This document shows positions 35,575 through 43,336 of a DNA stretch of 50,344 nt, in pieces; positions within the stretch are counted from its first letter, which is position 1, and the number at the start of each line of letters is the position of its first letter. The position numbers were made by a program, and so were the translations under genes. Origin of the DNA: an uncultured Lachnospiraceae bacterium (GTDB taxonomy: Bacteria > Bacillota > Clostridia > Lachnospirales > Lachnospiraceae); contig CAMEDC010000021.1 in the NCBI GenBank assembly GCA_945913255.1, forward strand, positions 1 through 50,344. The letters are read 5' to 3'. The notes beneath the pieces were generated by a model. It did not search any database and was not told the origin of the DNA. It saw nothing but the letters and a program-made list of their open reading frames with translations.

Positions 35575-35751
35575 TTATTTTTTCTCCAGCATGGAAATAC
35601 CTGCACAGGCAAGACCGATGCCCAACAGGGTAATGGCAGTCTGTGCTTCCAGTATATCCAGACAGGACAGCACTACAACTGCGACTCCCATAGCCAGGGT
35701 AAGTGCCTTCAATACCAGTGAAACAATTTCACGAACTGATTTCTTTTCCAT
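35575..35751 (-). CDS. 58-residue membrane protein
   Basis: A small gene: MEKKSVREIVSLVLKA, then a hydrophobic segment (about 14-32, TLAMGVAVVVLSCL) and a second one (about 38-53, AITLLGIGLACAG) ending in MLEKK. AAAGGAG lies nine bases before the ATG at 35751 and the stop is TAA. The two-helix hairpin plan resembles many small membrane proteins of unknown role. It is the first gene after the response regulator and precedes the CmpB-like gene by 56 bp. Confidence 0.78.
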   Translation of the reverse strand: MEKKSVREIVSLVLKALTLAMGVAVVVLSCLDILEAQTAITLLGIGLACAGISMLEKK

Positions 35752-35778
35752 CTTATATTTCTCCTTTAGTCTAACAAT

Positions 35779-35848
35779 ACTGTACCCGGTACACTGAATA
35801 ACAGATTACTGCGCATTAACGTATCTGATTTTCAGTGTACTGGTACCA
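35779..35848. promoter_or_regulatory. Large inverted repeat with GTAC-rich boxes
   Basis: Arms 35789-35806 and 35823-35840 match at 16 of 18 positions around a 16-base spacer. The left arm overlaps a perfect tgtacc-c-ggtaca palindrome (35781-35793), and the right arm is followed by a similar TACTGGTACC. There is no T run. It lies just upstream of the 58-residue gene and is a candidate operator for the adjacent response regulator. A second small hairpin (attatgcc/ggcataat, 35894-35919) lies nearer the regulator stop. Confidence 0.5.
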
Positions 35849-35940
35849 TCTATACCAAGACTCCCCCTTCTTGACACTTAGCATTATAAACGGATTATGC
35901 CATATCAAATAGGCATAATTTATAGTTGATTGTGTCGGAT

Positions 35941-36687
35941 TTATAGAAGAGTATCTTCCAGGAAATCCCGTCTGTACTGGGAAGGCGTAATCCCCTCTGC
36001 CTTCTTAAATATCTTGGTAAATACTCTGTAGTCCCCATAACCTGACTGTTCCGATACCTCCGCAATTGACAGCGAGGTGGAAAGCAGCAGCTTTTTCGCC
36101 TTCTCCATGCGGATATTGGTGAGATAGCTTAGAAAATTCACCCCGATTTCATTTTTGAACAACTGACTGATATACTGAGCGCTGAGATGGAATTCCTCTT
36201 CCAGTATGGACAGACTGATTTCTTCTGCCAGATGCTCCTGCAGATACCGGATGATACCATGGATGGGGCGTTCTTCCTGCTGTTCCACATCCTGCACCGC
36301 CTGCTGCTGAAACATTGCGATTTTCAGGTTGTCGATACAATTTCCAAACTCTTCGTAGTTCACCGGTTTCAAAAGGTAGTCCGTGATTTTCAACTGTAAA
36401 GCCTTCCGGCAATAGGCAAAATCATCATAGCCCGACACAATGACAAAAGCCATATCCGGATGCTTGATGCGAGCCAGTTCAATCACCTTCAGTCCATTCA
36501 TGATGGGAATATTGATATCCATAATGGCAATATCCGGCTGTAAATCATCAATCTTCGTCAACGCCTCCATGCCATCCGCGGCTTCTCCGACCACTTCGCA
36601 GTCATGTGCTTCCCAGTCAAAGAGACGCTTAAAACCCTCTCGAATCATGATTTCATCATCTACCAGCAATACACGTAGTTTTTTCAT
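35941..36687 (-). CDS. AraC-type response regulator (YesN-like)
   Basis: About 248 residues. The receiver domain (1-120) begins VLLVDDEIMIREG, with Asp57 in IAIMDINIP as phospho-acceptor and the conserved Lys in DYLLKPVNY. The C-terminal AraC DNA-binding domain (about 145-245) has two helix-turn-helix units, LSILEEEFHLSAQYISQLFK and SIAEVSEQSGYGDYRVFTKI, and ends RRDFLE. The ATG at 36687 has GGAG six bases upstream. It forms a two-component system with the sensor gene 59 bp upstream and probably controls the membrane protein and deacetylase genes downstream. Confidence 0.93.
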   Translation of the reverse strand: MKKLRVLLVDDEIMIREGFKRLFDWEAHDCEVVGEAADGMEALTKIDDLQPDIAIMDINIPIMNGLKVIELARIKHPDMAFVIVSGYDDFAYCRKALQLKITDYLLKPVNYEEFGNCIDNLKIAMFQQQAVQDVEQQEERPIHGIIRYLQEHLAEEISLSILEEEFHLSAQYISQLFKNEIGVNFLSYLTNIRMEKAKKLLLSTSLSIAEVSEQSGYGDYRVFTKIFKKAEGITPSQYRRDFLEDTLL

Positions 36688-36746
36688 CTTAATCTCCATT
36701 CCGCAAACGCTTATACAAAAGATATGCTGTCAGGCACTTTTCCAAC

Positions 36747-38045
36747 CTATTTTTCTCCCATGGGCAGCAGGATATGAGCCGTCACTCCACCATCTTCGTT
36801 TTCCGAATACCACAGACCATATTCCCGACCGCACATCAGCTTGATTCGCTTCTGTACATTCAAAACGCCAATACTGTTCCCCGTAAGCTTAGGTGCCTGT
36901 TTATCATAGTGCAGCAGCATATCATCAATAAGCGCTTTTTTCCCTTCTTCAAATCCACTGCCTGTATCTTTGACACAGATTTCCATATGACCGGCTTCCG
37001 TCTTCTGCGCAGAAATGGTCACCTCCCCCTTGTATCCCTTATTTTTCAAACCATGAAGCAGACTGTTCTCCACGATGGGCTGCAAAATAAAATTGGGAAC
37101 CTGCTCCATCCCCAGCTCCGGATCAATATCATACTCGCATTTCAGTTCCGGATACCGGTAACACATCAGTTCCATGTACGCTTCCAGAAGCTCTGTCTCA
37201 TCATCCAGACTTACCATGGGACAATCCACCTTGACGCTGAGTCTGAAAAAATCCACCAGTCGCATCAGCAAATCCGCCACTTTTTTATCCCCGTTCAGCT
37301 GTGCCTGAATCCGTATGGAATCCAAAGTGTTATAGAGAAAATGCGGATTAACCTGGCTTTTCAGGTAAAGCATGGACATCTTCTGCTCATACAGCTCCGC
37401 CCGGAGAATATCCGGATTTTCCAGAGTGAGATAAAAAGCCAGTGTCATCAGCGTGAGACCCATTCCACTGATCAGCCAGGCATGATTCATTGCCTGCAAA
37501 GCACAGACAGAAAACTCAATGAGCAATGCTGCACCAATGGCCGATTTCTTTTTGTTTTCTATTCCGGTCCAATTTGCAATCAGCAGACCGGCACACAGCA
37601 AAAGGTAAAAAATAACGGCACCATAACAAATCATAACGTAAGGACCATCTGAATAATTTCCATCCGGTGTAACCGTATAGACAATAGGCAATGTGAAGTT
37701 ACCCACTTCGGCAATAATCAGGAAAAACTTAGCCGCCAGATCCAAATATCGAGGCTTTCCGGTCTCCTCCTCCACCAGAACTGCAATATACTGATAAAAC
37801 AGATAAACCACCAACACCAGGCTTCCCAGAAAGAATCGGTGCACAATATCATTCAGCAGTTTCGGAACGGTGTCCAGCTGATTCACCGTGTATACAGTAA
37901 TCGCATCGAACACCATATTTATCATGACAGTCACAAGCAATACGGAAAAAGTCTGGTGCAGTAAGGTATGTTTTTTCTCTGACGAAAAATAAAAATAGGC
38001 CACAAACGCCAAAACCAAAAAAAGTGCAATCTCCATTCGTATCAT
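36747..38045 (-). CDS. LytS/YesM-type sensor histidine kinase
   Basis: A 432-residue kinase. About six helices occupy residues 5-205, with no extracellular sensor domain. The His_kinase domain has His235 in QVNPHFLYNTLDSI, and the ATPase domain has ILQPIVENSLLHGL (N box), VKDTGSGFEEG and SIGVLNVQKRI (G boxes). This is the standard pairing for the AraC-type regulator that follows. The membrane-embedded sensing part suggests a membrane or cell-envelope signal (inferred), in keeping with the deacetylase downstream. The start has GAGG ten bases upstream. Confidence 0.92.
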   Translation of the reverse strand: MIRMEIALFLVLAFVAYFYFSSEKKHTLLHQTFSVLLVTVMINMVFDAITVYTVNQLDTVPKLLNDIVHRFFLGSLVLVVYLFYQYIAVLVEEETGKPRYLDLAAKFFLIIAEVGNFTLPIVYTVTPDGNYSDGPYVMICYGAVIFYLLLCAGLLIANWTGIENKKKSAIGAALLIEFSVCALQAMNHAWLISGMGLTLMTLAFYLTLENPDILRAELYEQKMSMLYLKSQVNPHFLYNTLDSIRIQAQLNGDKKVADLLMRLVDFFRLSVKVDCPMVSLDDETELLEAYMELMCYRYPELKCEYDIDPELGMEQVPNFILQPIVENSLLHGLKNKGYKGEVTISAQKTEAGHMEICVKDTGSGFEEGKKALIDDMLLHYDKQAPKLTGNSIGVLNVQKRIKLMCGREYGLWYSENEDGGVTAHILLPMGEK

Positions 38046-38077
38046 AAGCTTCGTTCCTCTAGTATTTCTTACTTATT

Positions 38078-38239
38078 TCAATATTCTTTCCTTATTTCAT
38101 CCAATCCATAAATTGCTTTAAACCTTTTCTCATCTTCGGCATCCCTTATCAGCATTACTTCCGTAATATGGGCGTCATCATAATTTTTAAAACCCGCCAC
38201 CTTTTCACCGGTGCAGATGGAAACATGATTTTCATCATT
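38078..38239 (-). pseudogene. C-terminal gene fragment without a start
   Basis: A 53-codon minus-strand frame reads HVSICTGEKVAGFKNY, then DDAHITEVMLIRDAEDEKRF, then KAIYGLDEIRKEY and a TGA stop. The composition looks like a real protein, but a TAA stop lies just upstream and there is no initiation codon or ribosome site. I do not recognise the family. It is wedged between the sensor kinase gene and the carbamoyltransferase gene, and looks like the tail of a gene lost by deletion. Confidence 0.5.
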
Positions 38240-38262
38240 TTATGTACCCTCATGCCTGCTGC

Positions 38263-39093
38263 TTAACTTGTAAAACAAAAAATCATAATCGCCTGCTGGA
38301 CATCAAGGAGATATTTCTTGAATTCATACCCGACAAAGTATTTTGATTCGATTGCTTCCTCCGTGACTTCCTCCCCACGGTAAAAAGGCGGACAGGGATT
38401 CAGAATTGCCCCCTCATTCGCCCTCTCCATTGCAGCAATTGTAACCTGACACTCCCTGAAATCTGCAAGAGCACTTGCCGGAAGAGAATCCGTGCAAATA
38501 ATATCCTTTTCGCTGATTGCATCATAAATATTGTGATAAGATACCACACCTTCCATTTCATAACCCTGACCGCAGCATTGTTCCAAACTAAATCCCATTA
38601 CATCAGAAGCTTCTTTCCACGCCAGCCCGATATTCCCTCTTTCTCCAACAAACAAAAACCTGTCCTTTGTGAAATCTTTTCTTATCTTTGACAACGCATA
38701 CAGATCTGCCAGCATCTCACAGGGATGGTTGCTGTCTGTCATGGCATTGACAACAGGCACCTTTAAGCAATCCGTCATTTTCTGCATCAAGTCAATCTCT
38801 TTATGCCGCACGATAACCATATCTGCCCAGTTATTCAGATACCCGCATACATCCCGCAAATCTTCCTTTTTATCCAGTGCATCTGTGGGAAACAGAACAG
38901 GCTGTCCGCCCAGCAGATAAATGCCTTTCTCAAATGTCACCCTTGTCCTGATACTTGTATTGGGGAAAAATAAAATAACACTTTTCCCTTTCAGGAAATC
39001 CTGATATTTTCCTTTTTTGATTTCATCTGTCAATTTAAAAATATCGTAAATATCGCTCACATTTAAATCAGTTAATCGAATCAGATTTTTCAT
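38263..39093 (-). CDS. Carbamoyltransferase of the ornithine carbamoyltransferase family (orphan)
   Basis: A 276-residue two-domain transcarbamylase. The carbamoyl-phosphate loop reads SIRTRVTFEKG (family form S-x-R-T-R), and the second motif is DSNHPCEMLADLYAL, with Glu where most family members have Gln (HPxQ). The C-terminal substrate loop is NPCPPFYRGEEV instead of the usual HCLP form. These changes and the shorter length suggest a substrate other than plain ornithine. No other arginine or citrulline genes are nearby. The ATG at 39093 follows GAAGGA; an upstream GTG at 39105 is weaker. A short spacing of 58 bp separates it from the Nudix gene upstream. Confidence 0.82.
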   Translation of the reverse strand: MKNLIRLTDLNVSDIYDIFKLTDEIKKGKYQDFLKGKSVILFFPNTSIRTRVTFEKGIYLLGGQPVLFPTDALDKKEDLRDVCGYLNNWADMVIVRHKEIDLMQKMTDCLKVPVVNAMTDSNHPCEMLADLYALSKIRKDFTKDRFLFVGERGNIGLAWKEASDVMGFSLEQCCGQGYEMEGVVSYHNIYDAISEKDIICTDSLPASALADFRECQVTIAAMERANEGAILNPCPPFYRGEEVTEEAIESKYFVGYEFKKYLLDVQQAIMIFCFTS

Positions 39094-39151
39094 TTTTTCC
39101 TTCACACACCTATGCCGAATTCCGCTTGATTGTTCCGGATGAAATCCATTT

Positions 39152-39661
39152 TCAGCAAAGTTGCTTCTCCTGTATTATTTTTAATACCCTCAGTTCCCTT
39201 TCAATCATTGAATCCAAAGAATTCTCTTTCACATATTCTTCATTTACCCTTATCGCTTCGGTCAAATCTACAAACACAGGAACAAACTCTTCTCGCTTTT
39301 CGGCATCCGAGTATTGAGGCAATTCCTGTCCATCTTCAACGCTGCATAAATAGTAAAAATTGTCCTGAATAAAAACAGGTTCATGCTTTCCTCTCTGTAT
39401 TCTATGTACATAGCCAAATTCTTTTACGGTTTCAGGCTTCACTGTCAATCCGACTTCTTCCTTCACTTCCCTGATCATAGCACTTATATTATCTTCACCG
39501 GCTTCCACACCGCCACCCGGAATCTTATAAAACTTATTCTTTCTGCTATAAATAACAGCAATCTTTCCATCTTGAATAATGACTGCTCTGGCTGACGGTC
39601 GTCTGAAAACTTCACCATCAGGATCATAATCCTTTTTATCTATTTCAAATAATAACTCCAT
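39152..39661 (-). CDS. Nudix hydrolase
   Basis: A 169-residue Nudix protein. The catalytic box is complete: GVEAGEDNISAMIREVKEEV plus GL fits G-x5-E-x7-REUxEExGU. A preceding YKIPGGG is usual. It should cleave nucleoside diphosphates linked to another moiety with Mg2+. GGAGG lies ten bases before the ATG, inside the end of the PEBP gene, and the gap between the two is one base, so they are translationally coupled. Substrate unknown. Confidence 0.88.
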   Translation of the reverse strand: MELLFEIDKKDYDPDGEVFRRPSARAVIIQDGKIAVIYSRKNKFYKIPGGGVEAGEDNISAMIREVKEEVGLTVKPETVKEFGYVHRIQRGKHEPVFIQDNFYYLCSVEDGQELPQYSDAEKREEFVPVFVDLTEAIRVNEEYVKENSLDSMIERELRVLKIIQEKQLC

Positions 39662-39662
39662 A

Positions 39663-40148
39663 TCACTTATGCCTCCTATGCTTTCTCTGATACTTCCCGA
39701 TTAACTCACCTTTTGCCAATATAGAATCTCCAATTGCCTCGTACAATTCGTCTCTTCTTGTTTCAGAGTTTAATTGTAAATTCTTACTCAATGCATAGAT
39801 GGTAATTTTATAGCGATGATTCCAGTTGAATGGAGGCTTAGGGCCACGATAACAATGCTTACCGTACGCAATACCCTGCTCCATATGAATCGGTTCCTCT
39901 ACAACAGCCCCTTTAGGCAACCCTCCCGGAATAACATGAACAGGAGGTATATTCCATGCAACCCAATGGTTAAATCCGGGCTGTATCGGATGATCCAAAT
40001 CATCCATAACAATAGCCAGTGTTACTGTTCCGGTGGGTATGCCTTCAACGTGCAATTCCGGCGATTTATCCTCACCATAACTGGCACAGCAATCCGGTAT
40101 CCAGTCATTCCTTTCAAACTGCGTAGAGTTAATTACTAATTCCTCCAT
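39663..40148 (-). CDS. YbhB/YbcL family PEBP (Raf kinase inhibitor-like) protein
   Basis: About 161 residues. The phosphatidylethanolamine-binding protein fold is indicated by GEDKSPELHVEGIP, AIVMDDLDHP, FNHWVAWNIPP and YGKHCYRGPKPP, which form the anion-binding pocket. Bacterial members are small cytoplasmic or periplasmic proteins of unclear role. The ATG at 40148 (MEELVINS) is preferred over a GTG at 40157. It overlaps functionally with the Nudix gene (one-base gap). Confidence 0.85.
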   Translation of the reverse strand: MEELVINSTQFERNDWIPDCCASYGEDKSPELHVEGIPTGTVTLAIVMDDLDHPIQPGFNHWVAWNIPPVHVIPGGLPKGAVVEEPIHMEQGIAYGKHCYRGPKPPFNWNHRYKITIYALSKNLQLNSETRRDELYEAIGDSILAKGELIGKYQRKHRRHK

Positions 40149-40224
40149 GATAACCACCCTTCCATGTGTTTGGCTGATACCCTGACTTCACAAACCCGAA
40201 GAAAAGCTTTTCTTACTTTTCCAT

Positions 40225-40956
40225 TCATTTTTCAAACCTTCTGGCATTACGAATTACTGTCAGGTACTTGTCCAACTCACATATTTTGCATTCCATAAAA
40301 TGCAAATACAATCTTCCCATTTCATTTCTGCTGTTCTGCAGCAAAGCCTTCTCTTCTTCTGCACAGCCTTCCGGCAACTCTGTTTCAGTCAATAAATAGT
40401 ATGTCCTGGCGATATCATATTCTCTGGGGCCATGGCATACATTCATAAAATCAATAATACTCAGTGTTCCATCTTCATTTCGCCACACGTTGCCGGGATG
40501 GAAATCGCCATGGCACAAATAGTCCGAATCCGGAAGCCGTCCAATCAATTCCAGCTCATCAGCATATTGTGATTCTCTTCCTCGATATAACTCTTTCAAG
40601 AAATCTTTATAGTCCATGCACCCTGTAATTCGATGCTTGATTATTTCTTTATGAATATCTGACAATATTTTTATTAGCTGCATAAGCTTTTCTGCATTCA
40701 TGGCATTTTGAATGATTTCTTCCAGGAGGTCATGACCCTTCAATTCCTCATATATCAAGCCATGTCTGCCATTAATCTCAACCAAATCATATACCTTGGG
40801 AGCCATAATCGAAAGCTTATTAATTAATCTGGCATTATGAAACTCTCGTTGTATGCTTTGCACAGAATATCCCTCAAAGAAAAGCTTACATACCTTGTAT
40901 TCATCGTACTCATATACTTCCGCTGTATTTCCCATTGCTATTTTTTTCAAGTACAT
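40225..40956 (-). CDS. Aminoglycoside phosphotransferase-like small-molecule kinase
   Basis: A 243-residue protein-kinase-like enzyme. The N-lobe carries VYEYDEYKVCKLFFEGYS (Lys of the ATP site), and the catalytic loop is YLCHGDFHPGNVW, followed by LSIIDFMNVCHGPREYD (metal-binding Asp). This is the APH/choline-kinase layout, with all key residues present. The substrate could be a sugar, an alcohol amine or a drug. The ribosome site GGAGG is only two bases from the ATG, which is unusually close. It lies 58 bp downstream of a Nudix gene. Confidence 0.82.
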   Translation of the reverse strand: MYLKKIAMGNTAEVYEYDEYKVCKLFFEGYSVQSIQREFHNARLINKLSIMAPKVYDLVEINGRHGLIYEELKGHDLLEEIIQNAMNAEKLMQLIKILSDIHKEIIKHRITGCMDYKDFLKELYRGRESQYADELELIGRLPDSDYLCHGDFHPGNVWRNEDGTLSIIDFMNVCHGPREYDIARTYYLLTETELPEGCAEEEKALLQNSRNEMGRLYLHFMECKICELDKYLTVIRNARRFEK

Positions 40957-41014
40957 GTCCTCCAGATTCTATTCCTAAAATTTACCAACAGCAACGCTGA
41001 TTGTATCCTCTCTT

Positions 41015-41575
41015 CTATTGCATCCCAGACTTCTGAAGCAATTTTTTATATACATGTTCTACCATCCACGGCTCCGTTGACACGCGCAGCGCCTCCTCAA
41101 ACGGCCACCATTTCACAGCCTGATTTTCTGCCCTGTTTACAACCAATTCTTCCTTTTCATCAGCCTCTGCCAGATAAGTAACATTTAAGTGTAGATGGCT
41201 TGGCACGTAGATTCCCCTTTTTATGTGTCCGTCAACCGTTAAGGCTTCCAGACTGAAAATGTCCCTGCTCACCGGAACTGCATTTTCAACCCCCGTTTCC
41301 TCCTGCAGTTCCCGCATTGCCACGGAACACAAATCCTCGATGCCATCCGCATGCCCGCCTATCCAGGACCAGGAATGATAGATGTTATGGTAAACCATTA
41401 GGGTTTTCGTACGTTCTTTATTCACAGTCCACGCAGAGGCGGTAAAATGTGCAATCTGGTTTTGCCGGTCCAGATAGTCCGAATTCTGCATTATATACCG
41501 CAGCATCAGTTTTTTATCACATTCTTCCTGTTCATTCACAGGCTTATAGTTCTGAATATCCTGAAACAAGCTCAT
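41015..41575 (-). CDS. Nudix hydrolase
   Basis: About 186 residues. The Nudix box is complete: GHADGIEDLCSVAMRELQEE then TGV, preceded by SWSWIGG. It is clearly different in sequence from the Nudix protein at 39152-39661. The start at 41575 has GGGG nine bases upstream; 41584 is an alternative that sits within that site. Nucleoside-diphosphate-sugar, dinucleotide or isoprenoid-diphosphate substrates are all possible. Confidence 0.87.
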   Translation of the reverse strand: MSLFQDIQNYKPVNEQEECDKKLMLRYIMQNSDYLDRQNQIAHFTASAWTVNKERTKTLMVYHNIYHSWSWIGGHADGIEDLCSVAMRELQEETGVENAVPVSRDIFSLEALTVDGHIKRGIYVPSHLHLNVTYLAEADEKEELVVNRAENQAVKWWPFEEALRVSTEPWMVEHVYKKLLQKSGMQ

Positions 41576-41646
41576 ATGCTCCATCCCCTATTCATAAAAA
41601 TAAATATCGGTATCAATCCTGCCTTTTGCAGTCAGATTACCTTTCC

Positions 41647-42555
41647 CTATGCATGGGACATTGTCGGAAAATACAGTCTCTCCTGCTCAATACTTTTTAA
41701 TCTGCTTCCTCTGAAAAACAGACGATAATCGTCCCCTCCGTCAAACACAGCAGCATCAAATAAATCAGCATCCTCTTTTCTGGGTGTAAATCCTAACAGT
41801 AATTTCTTATAGTCGAAATGTATTTCGCTGATTACTTTCTCCAACGAAACTGTTTCCGGGCTAATCACACTCTGAAGTTCAAGGGTATCACCATCCTGCC
41901 CCATAACAACAAAACAATTCAGCTCTTCCGCATAATATACATTTTTCAAATTCGACGTATAAAACATCTGGAGACTATATTTATTCTCCTGTTCAAATGC
42001 TCCGTTTGCCACGCTGTTTCTTACTGCATTACAATATCGTTCTTTTGCCTTCGGATCCGCAGGATCCAGTTTGACAAATCCTCTTCCATCTTCTGTCATG
42101 GCATTTTTCTTCTGTATATCTGCTCTCACATCATCCCTTAGGGAATATTGATACTGCACACTCTCTTCAAAGCCCATTTTTCTGTAAAAATCCAAAGCAC
42201 CCAAATTTCCAAAAAGATAGATACCGTCACATGCTCCTTCATATGTTTCCAGTACATATTCCATCAGTTTTTTTGCAAGACTTTGTTTTCTATAAGCTTT
42301 CGCAGTCATCACTGTACCAAGCTGGATATAGTATCTTTTCTCGCCATTCTGAACAAAGTGCATTCGATTTGCTGATATATTGGATATAATTTCCCCGTTC
42401 TCTTCAAAGGAAAACGGGATATAGTCTCCCTCAAAATATCCATTCGTATACCAGCTTTCAAAACTAAAACCAAATGTTTCCTTCGTCAATTCATTTAATT
42501 CATGCCGAAGAATATCCTGATTCATATAGTCTTTTATTAATCTCATCTCATTCAT
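41647..42555 (-). CDS. Two-domain GNAT acetyltransferase
   Basis: About 302 residues. The N-terminal GNAT domain has IQLGTVMTAKAYRKQSLAKK as the acetyl-CoA motif (R/K-x-x-S-L-A in place of the usual G-x-G) and GALDFYRKMGFEESVQY as motif B. A C-terminal domain (about 180-302) follows that is not GNAT-like in its motifs and resembles the extra domain of larger Eis-like acetyltransferases. The ATG at 42555 has GGAG nine bases upstream. Substrate unknown. Confidence 0.78.
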   Translation of the reverse strand: MNEMRLIKDYMNQDILRHELNELTKETFGFSFESWYTNGYFEGDYIPFSFEENGEIISNISANRMHFVQNGEKRYYIQLGTVMTAKAYRKQSLAKKLMEYVLETYEGACDGIYLFGNLGALDFYRKMGFEESVQYQYSLRDDVRADIQKKNAMTEDGRGFVKLDPADPKAKERYCNAVRNSVANGAFEQENKYSLQMFYTSNLKNVYYAEELNCFVVMGQDGDTLELQSVISPETVSLEKVISEIHFDYKKLLLGFTPRKEDADLFDAAVFDGGDDYRLFFRGSRLKSIEQERLYFPTMSHA

Positions 42556-42580
42556 TGTCTGACACTCCATTCACATCATT

Positions 42581-43150
42581 TTAGCATTCCCTTTGAAAGA
42601 TTGATTTCGTATTGGAACGGTAGGTTCGTCTCTGAAGGTGAATTATCAGTTCCTCGATTGCTGCAATCACCGCAATTGCACAGATAATCCAGCAATATGT
42701 AACCGCATACTCAGTAAAAAGCACAAAGGGTACAAAAAATAACATCCCACCTGTCAACTTGTTCAAGTATGTATGCAAGGAAGCGAATTGTCGGTATTTT
42801 ACCATCGCCGTCAGATACGCCGATATACGCAAAATCAGGATAACTGCTACCGCATACCAGATAACTCCCGGAAGCGTATTCCAAAGAATAGGAAAAATTC
42901 GAAACAGCATCACTGCATAAAATAACAAGTCAGCCATACTGTCCAGCCTCGCGCCAAAGTCGCTGGCTGTTTTTGTTTTCCGGGCGATCCATCCGTCTAA
43001 AACATCAGTCAGTCCCGTGAGGGCATATACCCCCAGGAAAGCGGTCGTAAGTGGGCGCAAAAACACAAGAACCATCGTTCCTGTCATACGTATCAGCGTA
43101 ATAATATCTGCAACATTCAATCTATGTTTCTCTGTCAGTTCCTTTTTCAT
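42581..43150 (-). CDS. CDP-alcohol phosphatidyltransferase family protein
   Basis: A 189-residue membrane enzyme with about five to six helices. The signature D-x2-D-G-x2-A-R-x8-G-x3-D-x3-D is complete (TDVLDGWIARKTKTASDFGA, then RLDSMAD). Such enzymes transfer a phosphatidyl or phospho-alcohol group from a CDP-alcohol to an acceptor. It lies downstream of an APH-like kinase gene in the same reading frame, separated by a TAG stop and a repeat-rich stretch, so an alcohol kinase and phosphotransferase pair is a reasonable inference. AGAGGGA precedes the ATG. Confidence 0.88.
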   Translation of the reverse strand: MKKELTEKHRLNVADIITLIRMTGTMVLVFLRPLTTAFLGVYALTGLTDVLDGWIARKTKTASDFGARLDSMADLLFYAVMLFRIFPILWNTLPGVIWYAVAVILILRISAYLTAMVKYRQFASLHTYLNKLTGGMLFFVPFVLFTEYAVTYCWIICAIAVIAAIEELIIHLQRRTYRSNTKSIFQREC

Positions 43151-43159
43151 AATGGTCCC

Positions 43160-43250
43160 TCTATTTTGTTTATTCTCTATTTGTTTGTTCTCTATTTGTT
43201 TGTTCTCTATCTGTTTATCCTCTATTTGTTTATCTTGTATTGCTTTATCT
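43160..43250. repeat. 15-bp tandem repeat in the leader of the CDP-alcohol transferase gene
   Basis: Six imperfect copies of TCTATTTGTTTGTTC (plus strand), the first of 16 bases. On the minus strand, in frame with the downstream ATG, it would read as repeats of NKQIE/DKQIE. Copy number may vary by slippage. Confidence 0.8.
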
Positions 43251-43336
43251 TTTATCGCTGTCTCAGCGCAACAGACGAATCCTATAGCTGATTTTGTCAG
43301 ATTAATAGTCTTCGCTAATATTGTACAAATAATTTT

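Noticed and set aside
36774..37652. 292-codon open frame on the plus strand
   Set aside because: Antisense shadow of the sensor kinase, which has all histidine kinase boxes.
43160..43250. CRISPR-like short repeat
   Set aside because: 15-bp units are contiguous without spacers.
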